Source of the DNA: Belliella aquatica
GTDB lineage: Bacteria; Bacteroidota; Bacteroidia; Cytophagales; Cyclobacteriaceae
Direction of reading: 5' to 3'
Length of the DNA stretch: 64,000 nucleotides
Assembly: GCF_014637795.1 (NCBI RefSeq)
Contig: NZ_BMFD01000003.1
Span: 147,754 to 211,753 of the forward strand
The notes below the pieces were generated by a model, which worked only from the letters and a program-made list of their open reading frames with translations, did no database searches and was not told where the DNA came from. Positions 7,616 through 15,902 of this stretch are shown here, in pieces; the stretch's first letter is position 1, and every line of letters begins with the position of its first letter. Made by a program: the position numbers and the translations under genes.

Positions 7616-9409
7616 ATGTTTAAAATCACACAAAGAATACTAACTATCGCATTCTTAATTATTCTTTTTGGGAACTGCACACCAAAGCTAAGCAAATTTG
7701 ATAATTTGTTGGATGGAATTAATGCAAAACCTGAAGCATTGACCATGCATAGAGATTCTGTCAGGTTTAAATTAGAAGGAGCGATTCCTTTACAATACCT
7801 CAAAAGTGATGTGAGAATTCTTCTTTATCCAGAATATAGCTATGGAGAAGGTGCTTTGCGACTCTCTGAAATAGTTGCTTTTGACGGAATGTACACCAAA
7901 GTTAATAACGAGGCAAAAGTAGAATCCAATTTTATTTTCCCGTATTTGCCGGGTATGGAACCGGGTGAGTTGATTCTAAAAGGTCTTGTAATGCAAAAAG
8001 GGAGAGCGAGAAATATTACCTCCAAAAAAATTGCAGATGGACTTTATACAACCCCACTTTTAGCGCGAATTGGGCAGTTGACGCCGGATGAACCGATTCC
8101 TTTTATTGGGGTATATATGGAATCTGATTTTTCACAAATTCAAAGAGAAGTCTCTCAAGAGTATAAGGTTACTTTTCCCTTGGCAAGTAACTTATTAAAA
8201 AATAATGCTTTGGATAATCCTGATGGGTCACCTATGATATCTTTGGCAAGCCCTGGTAAGGTTTTAAAGAAAATCACAGTAACTGGTATTCATTCATTGG
8301 AAGGACAAGAGCTTAATGATACTGGAATCGCATTGCGTAGAAGCGAAATAGTGGGTCAAAAAATCAGAACCATGCTTAATAATCCTAATATCCCAATTTT
8401 ATCTACAACTAGAAGACAAGATTGGTTTGATTTCAGGGTTTTGCTTGGGGAATATGATGGGATTACTGCTGTGCAAAAGGAAGATTATTACGATATCATA
8501 TTAAGTGATAAAGCATTTGAAACGCAGCTAAAAGAAATTCAGCGATTGAATACCTATTCGAAAGTTTCAAAAGACCTATTTCCAAAACTTAGGGCTGCAA
8601 AAATCTCAGCAGTTTATGAAAACACTGGTTTTTCAGACCCAGAAGTTTCAGCAAGTGTCTACAAATTATTGAATGATGGGAGTTCATTAGATGGGTTTTC
8701 TAAAGAACAGTTGGTTTATGCAGGGCAAGTTGCAAAAAGATTAAAAGAGAAAGAACAGATTTATTTGCTTCTAAATGAAATGGATAAATCTGAATTGTCT
8801 TTAAACAACCTTGGTGTTGTCTACCTCAATCAAGCACAAAGGGAATTGAATCTGAGAGAAAAAAATCAATTAATTAGCAAAGCGATTGCTCTTTTTAGAG
8901 AAGCAAACAAAATGAATCCAAATTCCTATTCATTTCACAATCTTGGGCAAGCCTATTTATTGAGGGGGGATTATTTTGAAGCTTACGTCGCTATTTCTGA
9001 AGCATCTTCACTTGAAAGGGATGAAACCAACGAGTTTTTGAGATTCAATGAAGGACTTCGTGGAGCTATCGATATCATCAATGGAGATTATAAGCTCGCA
9101 ACGATCAGATTGAATAGAGCGCCCGAAAGCGAAAGCAATTTATTTAATAAAGGGCTCGCGTATTTTTTAGCAGAGGATTATCAGAATGCCTTGGAAGCAT
9201 TCGAAGAAAGTATTCAGTATAATCGTGAATATGGTTACGGTTTTTACGGTCTAGCAATGGTGGCATCTATCGCTGATGATAAACAAGCGCTTTTTGAAAA
9301 TCTTTCTAAAGCCGTAGAAAGAAGCGAATTTCTACGAGAGAGATCGATGACAGACTTGATTTTCAAAAAATACAGATCGGAGCCTGAGTTTCTGGAAGTA
9401 TATAGATAG
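7616..9409 (+). CDS. TPR-repeat lipoprotein, 597 residues
   Basis: The N-terminus (MFKITQRILTIAFLIILFGNC) is a signal peptide ending in Cys at about 21, consistent with a lipoprotein. Residues about 35-190 form a beta-rich domain of unknown family. Residues about 220-260 (GIHSLEGQ, LNDTGIALRRSEIVGQKI) weakly resemble the OmpA-like peptidoglycan-binding pattern. The C-terminal half (about 380-590) holds TPR repeats such as LGVVYLNQAQ, FHNLGQAYLLRGDYFEAY and NKGLAYFLAEDYQNALEAFEES. TPRs mediate protein-protein contacts, so an assembly or scaffold role at the outer membrane is inferred, not shown. A terminator follows at 9429-9457. Confidence 0.75.
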   Translation: MFKITQRILTIAFLIILFGNCTPKLSKFDNLLDGINAKPEALTMHRDSVRFKLEGAIPLQYLKSDVRILLYPEYSYGEGALRLSEIVAFDGMYTKVNNEAKVESNFIFPYLPGMEPGELILKGLVMQKGRARNITSKKIADGLYTTPLLARIGQLTPDEPIPFIGVYMESDFSQIQREVSQEYKVTFPLASNLLKNNALDNPDGSPMISLASPGKVLKKITVTGIHSLEGQELNDTGIALRRSEIVGQKIRTMLNNPNIPILSTTRRQDWFDFRVLLGEYDGITAVQKEDYYDIILSDKAFETQLKEIQRLNTYSKVSKDLFPKLRAAKISAVYENTGFSDPEVSASVYKLLNDGSSLDGFSKEQLVYAGQVAKRLKEKEQIYLLLNEMDKSELSLNNLGVVYLNQAQRELNLREKNQLISKAIALFREANKMNPNSYSFHNLGQAYLLRGDYFEAYVAISEASSLERDETNEFLRFNEGLRGAIDIINGDYKLATIRLNRAPESESNLFNKGLAYFLAEDYQNALEAFEESIQYNREYGYGFYGLAMVASIADDKQALFENLSKAVERSEFLRERSMTDLIFKKYRSEPEFLEVYR

Positions 9410-9428
9410 GACTTAAAAAGTAAAATGT

Positions 9429-9457
9429 AAAGCTACTCGAAAGGGTGGCTTTTTTTA
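9429..9457 (+). terminator. Terminator after the TPR lipoprotein gene
   Basis: A 10-bp stem (9429-9438 with 9443-9452, two G-T pairs) closes on a GAAA tetraloop and is followed by a T-run. Confidence 0.85.
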
Positions 9458-9562
9458 TTTCGTCAAAAAAGTGCTGAGTGGGGATTAACTTTTTGTTTTT
9501 TTTTAGAATATTGAGAGAAAATATTAAAATCGAAACTCTTTTCAAGTTTTAACATTTCCTAC

Positions 9563-10540
9563 ATGTCAAACAGAAGATCATTTCTCAAAAAAACCCTTTT
9601 ATCCTCAACCTTATTTTTACCTGGTGTTTTGGGGAGTTCTTGTAATGAAGAGAAAAAGTTAGGGGTGCATTTCAAACCTTTAATCCTTTCTACCTGGGAA
9701 CATGGGATGGCTGCAAATGATATGGCTTGGGATATTTTATCTCAAACAGGAGATTTGGTCGAAGCAGTTGAACAAGGTGTAAAGGTTACGGAACTAGATT
9801 TGACTAACCTTTCGGTTGGACTTCAAGGTTTGCCTGATCGAGAAGGTTTTGTCACTTTGGATGCTTCCATCATGAAAGGAGATGGTTCCTGTGGTACTGT
9901 AGCATTTGTTAGGAAGGTCAAACACCCTATTTCGCTTGCTAGAAAGGTAATGGAAAATACTCCACATGTGATGCTTGCAGGTCAAGGGGCGCTACAGTTT
10001 GCGATGGAGCAAGGTTTTCCGATTGAAGAGGAAGCTTTGAGCCCAAAAGCTGAAGAGTTATTTAATGAGTGGAAAAAATCATCAGAATACAAGCCAATAA
10101 TCAATATTGAAAATCATGATACGATAGGAATGATCGCTTTAGGAGCTGATGGAAAATTAGCGGGTTCTTGCACCACATCCGGACTGGCTTATAAGATGCA
10201 TGGTCGAGTAGGTGATAGTCCTATTATTGGTGCAGGGTTGTTTGTGGATGATGAAGTAGGAGCAGCGACGGCAACTGGCTTGGGTGAGTCAATTATTCGA
10301 ATTTGTGGGAGTTTTTTGATAGTCGAACTAATGCGTCAGGGAAGAACTCCTCAGGAAGCATGTGAAGAAGCAGTAAGAAGATTGATTGCCAAAAACAAAA
10401 ACATTGATGATATTCAAGCGGGATTTTTGGCGATCAATAAAGACGGAGAATATGGGGCTTATTCTGTTCGGGAAGGGTTCAATTTTGCAAGACATCATGC
10501 CGAAAGTAGAGATTTGATAGATTCTAAGTTCAAGTTGTAA
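9563..10540 (+). CDS. Exported glycosylasparaginase (N4-(beta-N-acetylglucosaminyl)-L-asparaginase)
   Basis: This 325-residue Ntn-hydrolase cleaves the amide between N-acetylglucosamine and asparagine in N-glycans. It shows the autocleavage and catalytic site HDTIGMIAL (about 187-195), in which the Thr becomes the N-terminal nucleophile, then GSCTTSGLAYKMHGRVGDSPIIGAG and a Gly-rich GAATATGLGE. The N-terminus has RRSFLKK before a hydrophobic stretch, a twin-arginine-type signal, so it is probably exported folded; a Cys at about 27 could alternatively be lipidated. This fits degradation of glycoprotein-derived material. cutC starts 4 nt after its stop, so the two are one operon. Confidence 0.9.
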   Translation: MSNRRSFLKKTLLSSTLFLPGVLGSSCNEEKKLGVHFKPLILSTWEHGMAANDMAWDILSQTGDLVEAVEQGVKVTELDLTNLSVGLQGLPDREGFVTLDASIMKGDGSCGTVAFVRKVKHPISLARKVMENTPHVMLAGQGALQFAMEQGFPIEEEALSPKAEELFNEWKKSSEYKPIINIENHDTIGMIALGADGKLAGSCTTSGLAYKMHGRVGDSPIIGAGLFVDDEVGAATATGLGESIIRICGSFLIVELMRQGRTPQEACEEAVRRLIAKNKNIDDIQAGFLAINKDGEYGAYSVREGFNFARHHAESRDLIDSKFKL

Positions 10541-10544
10541 TCAA

Positions 10545-11291
10545 ATGAAGAAAATTCTTTTAGAAGCACCTGTATTTACGATTGAGGCTGCGCTTTTAGC
10601 TGATCGATTTGGTGTAGATCGGATTGAGTTGTGCTCTGATTTTGGAGAAGGTGGAGAAACCCCGAGTGTTGGAGCCTTGGCTTACTTAAAGGCAATGATC
10701 AAAATTCCAATTTTTGTAATGGTAAGACCCAGAGGTGGTGATTTTGTGTATTCAGAAGAAGAGGTGGAAGTTATGCGCAGAGATATTCAGATTTTAAATT
10801 CTTACGGTGCTGATGGATTCGTTTTTGGGGTTTTGGATGAATCAGGGAATGTTGATCAAAAAGCTTGTGAAGTTTTAGTCAAAGAAGCAGGAGATAAGCC
10901 TTGTACTTTTCATCGTGCCTTTGATGTCTGTTCTGATCCAAGTATTGCTTTGGAGAAAATTATTGCTTGCGGTTTTAAGCGAATTTTAACCTCAGGCACA
11001 AGAAATTCTGTTTCAGAAGGGTTGTCAATAATTCTTGATTTGCTAGATCGGGCAAAGGACCGGATTATCATTATGCCAGGTGGTGGTTTACAGCCCTCCC
11101 ATATTGAAAGGCTGAAATCATCAAATCAACTCTTAGAAGTCCATGCAAGCTGTAAAGGTTATAGAAATACAAAATCGACATACCAATCTAAGAAAGTCAC
11201 CTTATCTAAAGATCCACAAGCTTTCAATACGGTCTTGACTTTGGATGAAAATATAGTAGCGGAATTTAATAAAGTGCTAATGGTAAAATAG
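10545..11291 (+). CDS. cutC: CutC family protein
   Basis: This 248-residue TIM-barrel protein of the CutC family has family blocks DRIELCSDFGEGGETPSVG, VMVRPRGGDFVYS, GADGFVFGVLD, FHRAFDV and RILTSGT, followed by IMPGGGL. CutC was named for copper tolerance in E. coli, but its direct role in copper handling is doubtful and an enzymatic activity is suspected. Pairing with glycosylasparaginase here would fit a role in sugar or glycan metabolism better than copper homeostasis; this is inference from context. It starts 4 nt after the preceding stop and no separate promoter is seen. Confidence 0.9.
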   Translation: MKKILLEAPVFTIEAALLADRFGVDRIELCSDFGEGGETPSVGALAYLKAMIKIPIFVMVRPRGGDFVYSEEEVEVMRRDIQILNSYGADGFVFGVLDESGNVDQKACEVLVKEAGDKPCTFHRAFDVCSDPSIALEKIIACGFKRILTSGTRNSVSEGLSIILDLLDRAKDRIIIMPGGGLQPSHIERLKSSNQLLEVHASCKGYRNTKSTYQSKKVTLSKDPQAFNTVLTLDENIVAEFNKVLMVK

Positions 11292-11420
11292 ATCTTTATA
11301 ATTCTGATAAATAAGTATATTAATATAGTATAAATTGATTTTTTTCTCTTTTGTAATTTAATATTTTGAGTAGCGGTTTTTTTTAGTTACTTTGAACTTC
11401 ACAATAAACTCAAAATCAGT

Positions 11421-11879
11421 ATGGTAAAAAGTTTTCAAGGAGTACGCGTAGTAGAACCAAAAAAAACAGCAGCACCAATCTTGGTTCAAGATCACATGTC
11501 GACGAATTTAGTAACCTTTTTTCCTGATGACACCATTGATCATGTGTTGGATCTTCTTACGAAGAGAAAAATATCAGGAGCACCAGTCGTAGATCAAAGT
11601 GGGAATCTTGTTGGTATTATTTCAGAGGTCGATTGTTTGAAAGAAATCATTAAAGGAAAATATTCCAATACACCAACGTTTCCAGGCACAGTAGGGGAAC
11701 ACATGACGAAGAATGTGATCACTTTGAAGCCTGATCTAAGCTTGTTCGATGCAGCTCAATTGTTTTTGGATAAGAAGATTAGGAGATTTCCAGTGATGAA
11801 AGATGGCAAGCTTGTGGGACAGCTAAGTTTATCTGACGTGATTCGAGCTTTTCCAAAGTTGAAAGATACCACCTGGTAA
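11421..11879 (+). CDS. Tandem CBS-domain protein
   Basis: This 152-residue protein consists of two CBS domains (about 23-80 and 92-148). Each has the pattern of an N-terminal threshold (VQDHMSTNLVTFFPDDTIDHVLDLL; EHMTKNVITLKPDLSLFDAAQLFL) and an exit strand (SGAPVVDQSGNLVGIISEVDCL; RFPVMKDGKLVGQLSLSDVIRAF). CBS pairs bind adenosine nucleotides and usually regulate a partner protein. No partner is fused or adjacent. It is a single-gene unit facing the leftward two-component operon. Confidence 0.9.
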   Translation: MVKSFQGVRVVEPKKTAAPILVQDHMSTNLVTFFPDDTIDHVLDLLTKRKISGAPVVDQSGNLVGIISEVDCLKEIIKGKYSNTPTFPGTVGEHMTKNVITLKPDLSLFDAAQLFLDKKIRRFPVMKDGKLVGQLSLSDVIRAFPKLKDTTW

Positions 11880-11921
11880 GGTTAAGATTTCAGCAGTTTT
11901 AAGCAGACCTACATTTAAGAA

Positions 11922-12959
11922 CTATTTATCAGCAGCGAGAGAAAAGCTAAATACGGAGCCTTTGCCCAAAGTGCTGCTCACAGATATTTTGCTTTTATGT
12001 GCTTCTAAGATGTGTTTTACGATGGCAAGTCCAAGGCCTGTACCCCCTTTCTCTCTCGATCGGCTTTTGTCCACTCGGTAGAATCGTTCAAAAATTCGTT
12101 TTAAATCTTCTGGAGGTATTCCTTTGCCATTGTCTTTTACATCAACAATTTGTTGGTTTTTATTTGAGTTGAGGCGGACTTCCACTTCACCTCCATCATG
12201 GTTGTATTTGATGGCGTTGGAGATAAGATTTTGGCAAACACGAAAGATTTTATCTCTATCAGCACTAGTTAAGAAAGTCTTCTCTTTATCATAATAAAAC
12301 CTAATCAAAACATCTCTTTTTTCCGCTTTATGTTCCAACTCATCGATCACTTCGAGCAATACATCTTTGAGATCGAATTGCTCAAAATGAAATTTGATCA
12401 CGCCGCTCTCCATTTGATTCAAAGTCAAAAGGTCCTGGACCAACTTATCTAATGAATTCAAGCTTTTAGCGGCTCTCTTTAGGAATTTATATCGAACTTC
12501 ATCGTCATCCACTGCACCATCTAGTAGGGTATGGATAAATCCCTGAGCTGCGAAAATAGGTGTCTTTAATTCGTGTGAAATATCAGCAATAAACTCCCTT
12601 CTGAATTCTGCATTTTTCTGTAAGGTTTCTATTTCCTTATTTTTTGAAAGTGCATATGAATTGATGGTTTTATTAATTTTTCTTAGAGGCGATATGGAGG
12701 TTTTAGTAGATTTATCGGCGATAGTAGAGAGGTCTTTTTTTTGTATTTTCTCTAAAACCGCATAAATATTACTGATTTCTTTAAAAATCAGAAACTCCAA
12801 AGTTATGTTCATAAGGATGTATGACACAGAGAAAGAAATACCTCCTGCTACAACCAAAAGCGTAGCTGTAGCATCATCCATCAAAAACAAAAAAGCCACA
12901 GTCAGGGCAGAAATGGCTACAGCCAAAATTAGAGAAATACCCCTTGATGTGGTAAGCAT
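11922..12959 (-). CDS. Sensor histidine kinase, PhoR-like
   Basis: This 345-residue inner-membrane kinase has two membrane helices (about 8-28 and 33-53) with almost no periplasmic loop. A short linker follows, then HisKA with FIADISHELKTPI (phospho-acceptor His about 129) and HATPase with the N-box QNLISNAIKYN, DNGKGIP, FERFYRVDKS and GGTGLGLAIVKHIL. It has no PAS domain. It is encoded 9 nt after the response regulator at 12969-13658, so the pair form a two-component operon. The lack of a sensory loop suggests it senses through the membrane or through a partner protein, as PhoR-type kinases do with the Pst system. Confidence 0.92.
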   Translation of the reverse strand: MLTTSRGISLILAVAISALTVAFLFLMDDATATLLVVAGGISFSVSYILMNITLEFLIFKEISNIYAVLEKIQKKDLSTIADKSTKTSISPLRKINKTINSYALSKNKEIETLQKNAEFRREFIADISHELKTPIFAAQGFIHTLLDGAVDDDEVRYKFLKRAAKSLNSLDKLVQDLLTLNQMESGVIKFHFEQFDLKDVLLEVIDELEHKAEKRDVLIRFYYDKEKTFLTSADRDKIFRVCQNLISNAIKYNHDGGEVEVRLNSNKNQQIVDVKDNGKGIPPEDLKRIFERFYRVDKSRSREKGGTGLGLAIVKHILEAHKSKISVSSTLGKGSVFSFSLAADK

Positions 12960-12968
12960 GAAATTTTA

Positions 12969-13658
12969 TCAGTTCAGTTCGAATTTGTAACCCACTCCTT
13001 TTACAGTAGTGATGTAATCGTCACCGATCTTTTCTCTTACTTTTCTAATGTGAACATCTACGGTTCTTGCCAAGACAAAAACATCCGCTCCCCAAATATT
13101 TTGTAAAAGTTCATCTCTACTAAAAACCATATTAGGGTTTTTTGCTAGGAAATACAACAGTTCAAATTCTTTTTTTGGAAGGATGATTGTTCTACCACTT
13201 TTATCAATGGTGTAACTTGTTCGATCTATGGTCAAATCCTTGATTTTAATTTGCGTGAGCTCTTGTTCTTTTTTGGATTCTCTTCTGAAAAGTGCTGCAA
13301 TTCTGCTCATCAAAGCTCTAGGTTTGATAGGTTTGGTGATATAATCATCTGCTCCCACATCAAAAGCCGCAACTTCAGAATATTCCTCAGAACGAGCTGT
13401 TAAAAAAATTATAAAAGTATTTTTTAATTCTGGATTTTCTCTGATTTGTCTACATGTCTCAACACCGTCTTGATTTGGCATCATGATATCTAGAAGAATG
13501 ACGTCTGGTTGGAATTTGGCAGCTAACTTTACGCCTTTGATTCCATCTTCAGCAGAAGCGACTTCATACCCTTCTTTATTGAGATTGTAGGTAAGAATCT
13601 CTACAATATCGGGTTCATCGTCTACTACTAAAACTTTGATTTTTTGTTTTTCGCTCAT
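12969..13658 (-). CDS. OmpR/PhoB-family response regulator
   Basis: This 229-residue DNA-binding regulator has a receiver domain with acidic pocket VVDDEPD, phospho-acceptor Asp57 (ILLDIMMPNQDG), FLTAR and the Lys of ITKPIKP. It has a C-terminal winged-helix domain with LPKKEFELLYFLAKNP and RTVDVHIRKVREKIGDDYITTVKGVGYKF. It is a PhoB-like partner of the kinase at 11922-12959. I place the start at the ATG (13658) rather than the in-frame TTG 9 nt upstream. Two 11-bp direct repeats of Pho-box type lie 117 nt upstream (13775-13796), suggesting self-regulation and membership of a phosphate-type regulon. Confidence 0.92.
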   Translation of the reverse strand: MSEKQKIKVLVVDDEPDIVEILTYNLNKEGYEVASAEDGIKGVKLAAKFQPDVILLDIMMPNQDGVETCRQIRENPELKNTFIIFLTARSEEYSEVAAFDVGADDYITKPIKPRALMSRIAALFRRESKKEQELTQIKIKDLTIDRTSYTIDKSGRTIILPKKEFELLYFLAKNPNMVFSRDELLQNIWGADVFVLARTVDVHIRKVREKIGDDYITTVKGVGYKFELN

Positions 13659-13774
13659 CTGTGACAACAGGTTAAATAATCTATTGCGATGCTAATTTAA
13701 AAAAAGACCTTAGAATTATTCACTTTTTATTAGCAACGAAACAGAAAAGCAACATAAAGTTTTTGTAATCTAGG

Positions 13775-13796
13775 TAAATATTAAGCGAATGTTAAG
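13775..13796 (-). promoter_or_regulatory. Pho-box-like tandem 11-bp direct repeat upstream of the response regulator
   Basis: On the minus strand, CTTAACATTCG (13796-13786) is followed directly by CTTAATATTTA (13785-13775). The CTTAAYAT core recurs every 11 bp, as in the binding sites of PhoB/PhoP/SphR regulators. It sits 117 nt upstream of the response-regulator ATG. Confidence 0.45.
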
Positions 13797-13806
13797 TCTA
13801 GATAAA

Positions 13807-14598
13807 TTAATTATTACGTAATCCGGTTGCTTTTGTGATGTCCATATTGAGCGAGCCTACCATAAGCTTAGCTTTTATCTTTAGTGGGATTTTGTTCTGA
13901 TCATCAGAGACCCATATTGTCACCGGATATTCTCCGCTAAAAAGTTTATTGGATGGCATAATTGGAGTCAACATGAATGTATCAAAGTCCCCTACTTGGG
14001 TAGAAAGCCTTTCTTTACCGTCGTATATTAATTTTAGGTTATATATTTCTTTATCAAAAAATCCAGTCAAGGTAATGATGTCACCTTTATTATATTTATT
14101 CAAGTCCATGGTTCTTAGTAGATAAAAACCACTAACAATATCTTGAACATTTTTTGGCACATCATAAGTTTTGGCACTGACAACTTTTTTATTTTCCCGA
14201 TCATAGAGGCGCATCATAGCCGTACCTCGATCATGATCGAATACAACCCTTTCGTTTTTTCTGTATTTACCTTCTTCGATAAATCTGTAGGATTGATGTG
14301 GAATGATTTTTACTGTATCTAAATAGCTACCCCAGTTATCATTCACTTTAAAAAGTTTAAATAAACCCAAAGTTTCACCTGTCACATCGATTCGATACAC
14401 TGGTCTACTTTTAATTGTATTTACATAAGGATTGATTTTCATTTTAGCCTCTGCAGCATCAAGAAATCCATAGCTTACTTTAAAAGTAAGCTCTTCGCCA
14501 TTTTTGAATGCTGTGTTTTTTTGCTGAGCAAAACTGCTTAGCATTGCGGAGAAAGAAAAAATTGCGACAATTACTGACTTTAATAGCTGTTTTTTCAT
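13807..14598 (-). CDS. Exported DUF3108 protein
   Basis: This 263-residue protein has a signal peptide (hydrophobic 9-23, cleavage after FAQ) and the DUF3108 pattern: AFKNGEELTFKVSYGFLDAAEAKMKI at the start, GSYLDTVKIIPHQSYRFIEEGKYRKNE in the middle and VTIWVSDDQNKIPLKIKAKLMVGSLNMDI near the end. DUF3108 proteins are periplasmic beta-rich proteins of unknown function, common in Bacteroidota and Proteobacteria, possibly related to lipid- or lipoprotein-binding folds. The gene stands alone between the two-component operon and recA. Confidence 0.85.
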   Translation of the reverse strand: MKKQLLKSVIVAIFSFSAMLSSFAQQKNTAFKNGEELTFKVSYGFLDAAEAKMKINPYVNTIKSRPVYRIDVTGETLGLFKLFKVNDNWGSYLDTVKIIPHQSYRFIEEGKYRKNERVVFDHDRGTAMMRLYDRENKKVVSAKTYDVPKNVQDIVSGFYLLRTMDLNKYNKGDIITLTGFFDKEIYNLKLIYDGKERLSTQVGDFDTFMLTPIMPSNKLFSGEYPVTIWVSDDQNKIPLKIKAKLMVGSLNMDITKATGLRNN

Positions 14599-14784
14599 TA
14601 ACTTAAGGTTTCAGATTGAATCTTTTCAAATCTTATTCCAATATTTACGTGGAATGATATATAAGTTGATTTTCTAAACAATAAATACTTACGGAATACC
14701 GGCAAATGGTGTTCGTTCATTTGAATCTCCAAGTATCAATCATTATTTTCACAAATTCAAATTAGATAATTGTTAATAAAAAAT

Positions 14785-15816
14785 ATGAGCGCAAATACAG
14801 AAAAACTCAAAGCACTTCAGTTGACCATCGATAAACTGGAAAAGACCTATGGCAAAGGTACGGTGATGAAGCTTAGTGATAATAAGGTACAAGATATTCC
14901 AGCGATATCTACTGGTTCATTGGGCTTGGATATGGCTCTTGGGATTGGTGGTATTCCACGAGGTAGAGTGACTGAAATCTATGGTCCTGAATCTTCTGGT
15001 AAGACAACTTTGACACTGCATTGTATCGCTGAAGCTCAAAAAGCTGGTGGATTGGCAGCATTTATTGATGCAGAACATGCTTTTGACAAAGCTTACGCAG
15101 AAAAACTAGGCATTGACACAGAAAATTTATTGATTTCGCAACCAGACAATGGTGAGCAAGCTTTGGAAATTGCTGAGCATTTGATTCGTTCTGGCGCAAT
15201 TGATATTATTGTGATTGACTCCGTAGCTGCTTTAGTCCCTAAAGGTGAACTAGAAGGCGATATGGGTGATAGTAAGATGGGTTTGCAAGCCAGATTGATG
15301 TCGCAAGCACTCAGAAAGCTTACTGGAGCTATTAATAAAACGGGCTGTGCTTGTGTATTTATCAATCAGTTAAGAGATAAGATTGGGGTGATGTTCGGAA
15401 GCCCTGAGACAACTACAGGTGGTAATGCTTTGAAATTCTATGCTTCGGTAAGGTTGGATATCAGAAGAATCGGTCAGATCAAAGAATCAGCTGACAACAT
15501 CCTTGGAAATAGAACAAAGGTGAAGGTGGTAAAGAATAAGGTGGCACCTCCATTCAAAGTAGTTGAATTTGACATCATGTATGGCCTAGGTATCTCCAAA
15601 GTCGGAGAGATCATTGACCTTGGTGTTGAATTTGAAATTATCAAAAAGGCTGGGTCTTGGTTCTCTTATGAAGGAAATAAATTAGGGCAAGGTAGAGATG
15701 CCGTTAAAACGCTACTTTTGGACAATCCTGAATTGATGGAAGAATTAGAAAAGAAAATTAAAGATAGAGCAGGGTTAAACGGCGAAGCCTTGAAGGCTGA
15801 AGTAGAGAAAGAATAA
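14785..15816 (+). CDS. recA: Recombinase RecA
   Basis: This 343-residue recombinase forms ATP-dependent filaments on single-stranded DNA, drives strand exchange and stimulates SOS repressor self-cleavage. It shows the Walker [11 protein letters not shown] (about 66-75), FIDAEHAFD, Walker [13 protein letters not shown], loop L1 [14 protein letters not shown], loop L2 with [22 protein letters not shown], and a short acidic C-terminus. The ATG at 14785 is preferred over a TTG 15 nt upstream because the N-terminus [13 protein letters not shown] fits the family. A strong bidirectional terminator follows. Confidence 0.98.
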   Translation: MSANTEKLKALQLTIDKLEKTYGKGTVMKLSDNKVQDIPAISTGSLGLDMALGIGGIPRGRVTEIYGPESSGKTTLTLHCIAEAQKAGGLAAFIDAEHAFDKAYAEKLGIDTENLLISQPDNGEQALEIAEHLIRSGAIDIIVIDSVAALVPKGELEGDMGDSKMGLQARLMSQALRKLTGAINKTGCACVFINQLRDKIGVMFGSPETTTGGNALKFYASVRLDIRRIGQIKESADNILGNRTKVKVVKNKVAPPFKVVEFDIMYGLGISKVGEIIDLGVEFEIIKKAGSWFSYEGNKLGQGRDAVKTLLLDNPELMEELEKKIKDRAGLNGEALKAEVEKE

Positions 15817-15846
15817 TTTTTTTGAAAAAAAATTGAATATTAAATA

Positions 15847-15885
15847 ATGCAAAAAAGGAGGTTAAAATAACCTCCTTTTTTGCAT
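15847..15885. terminator. Bidirectional terminator between recA and the ABC permease
   Basis: An 18-bp perfect inverted repeat (15847-15864 with 15868-15885) closes on AAA. The stem contains an A6 and a T6 run, so it can stop transcription from both sides. Confidence 0.9.
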
Positions 15886-15902
15886 GAATAGATTTTTTAT
15901 TT

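Noticed and set aside
14640-14662. ATTCCA-N9-TGGAAT inverted repeat upstream of recA as an SOS box
   Set aside because: It is about 125 nt from the recA start, weakly symmetric, and I know of no matching LexA site in this phylum.
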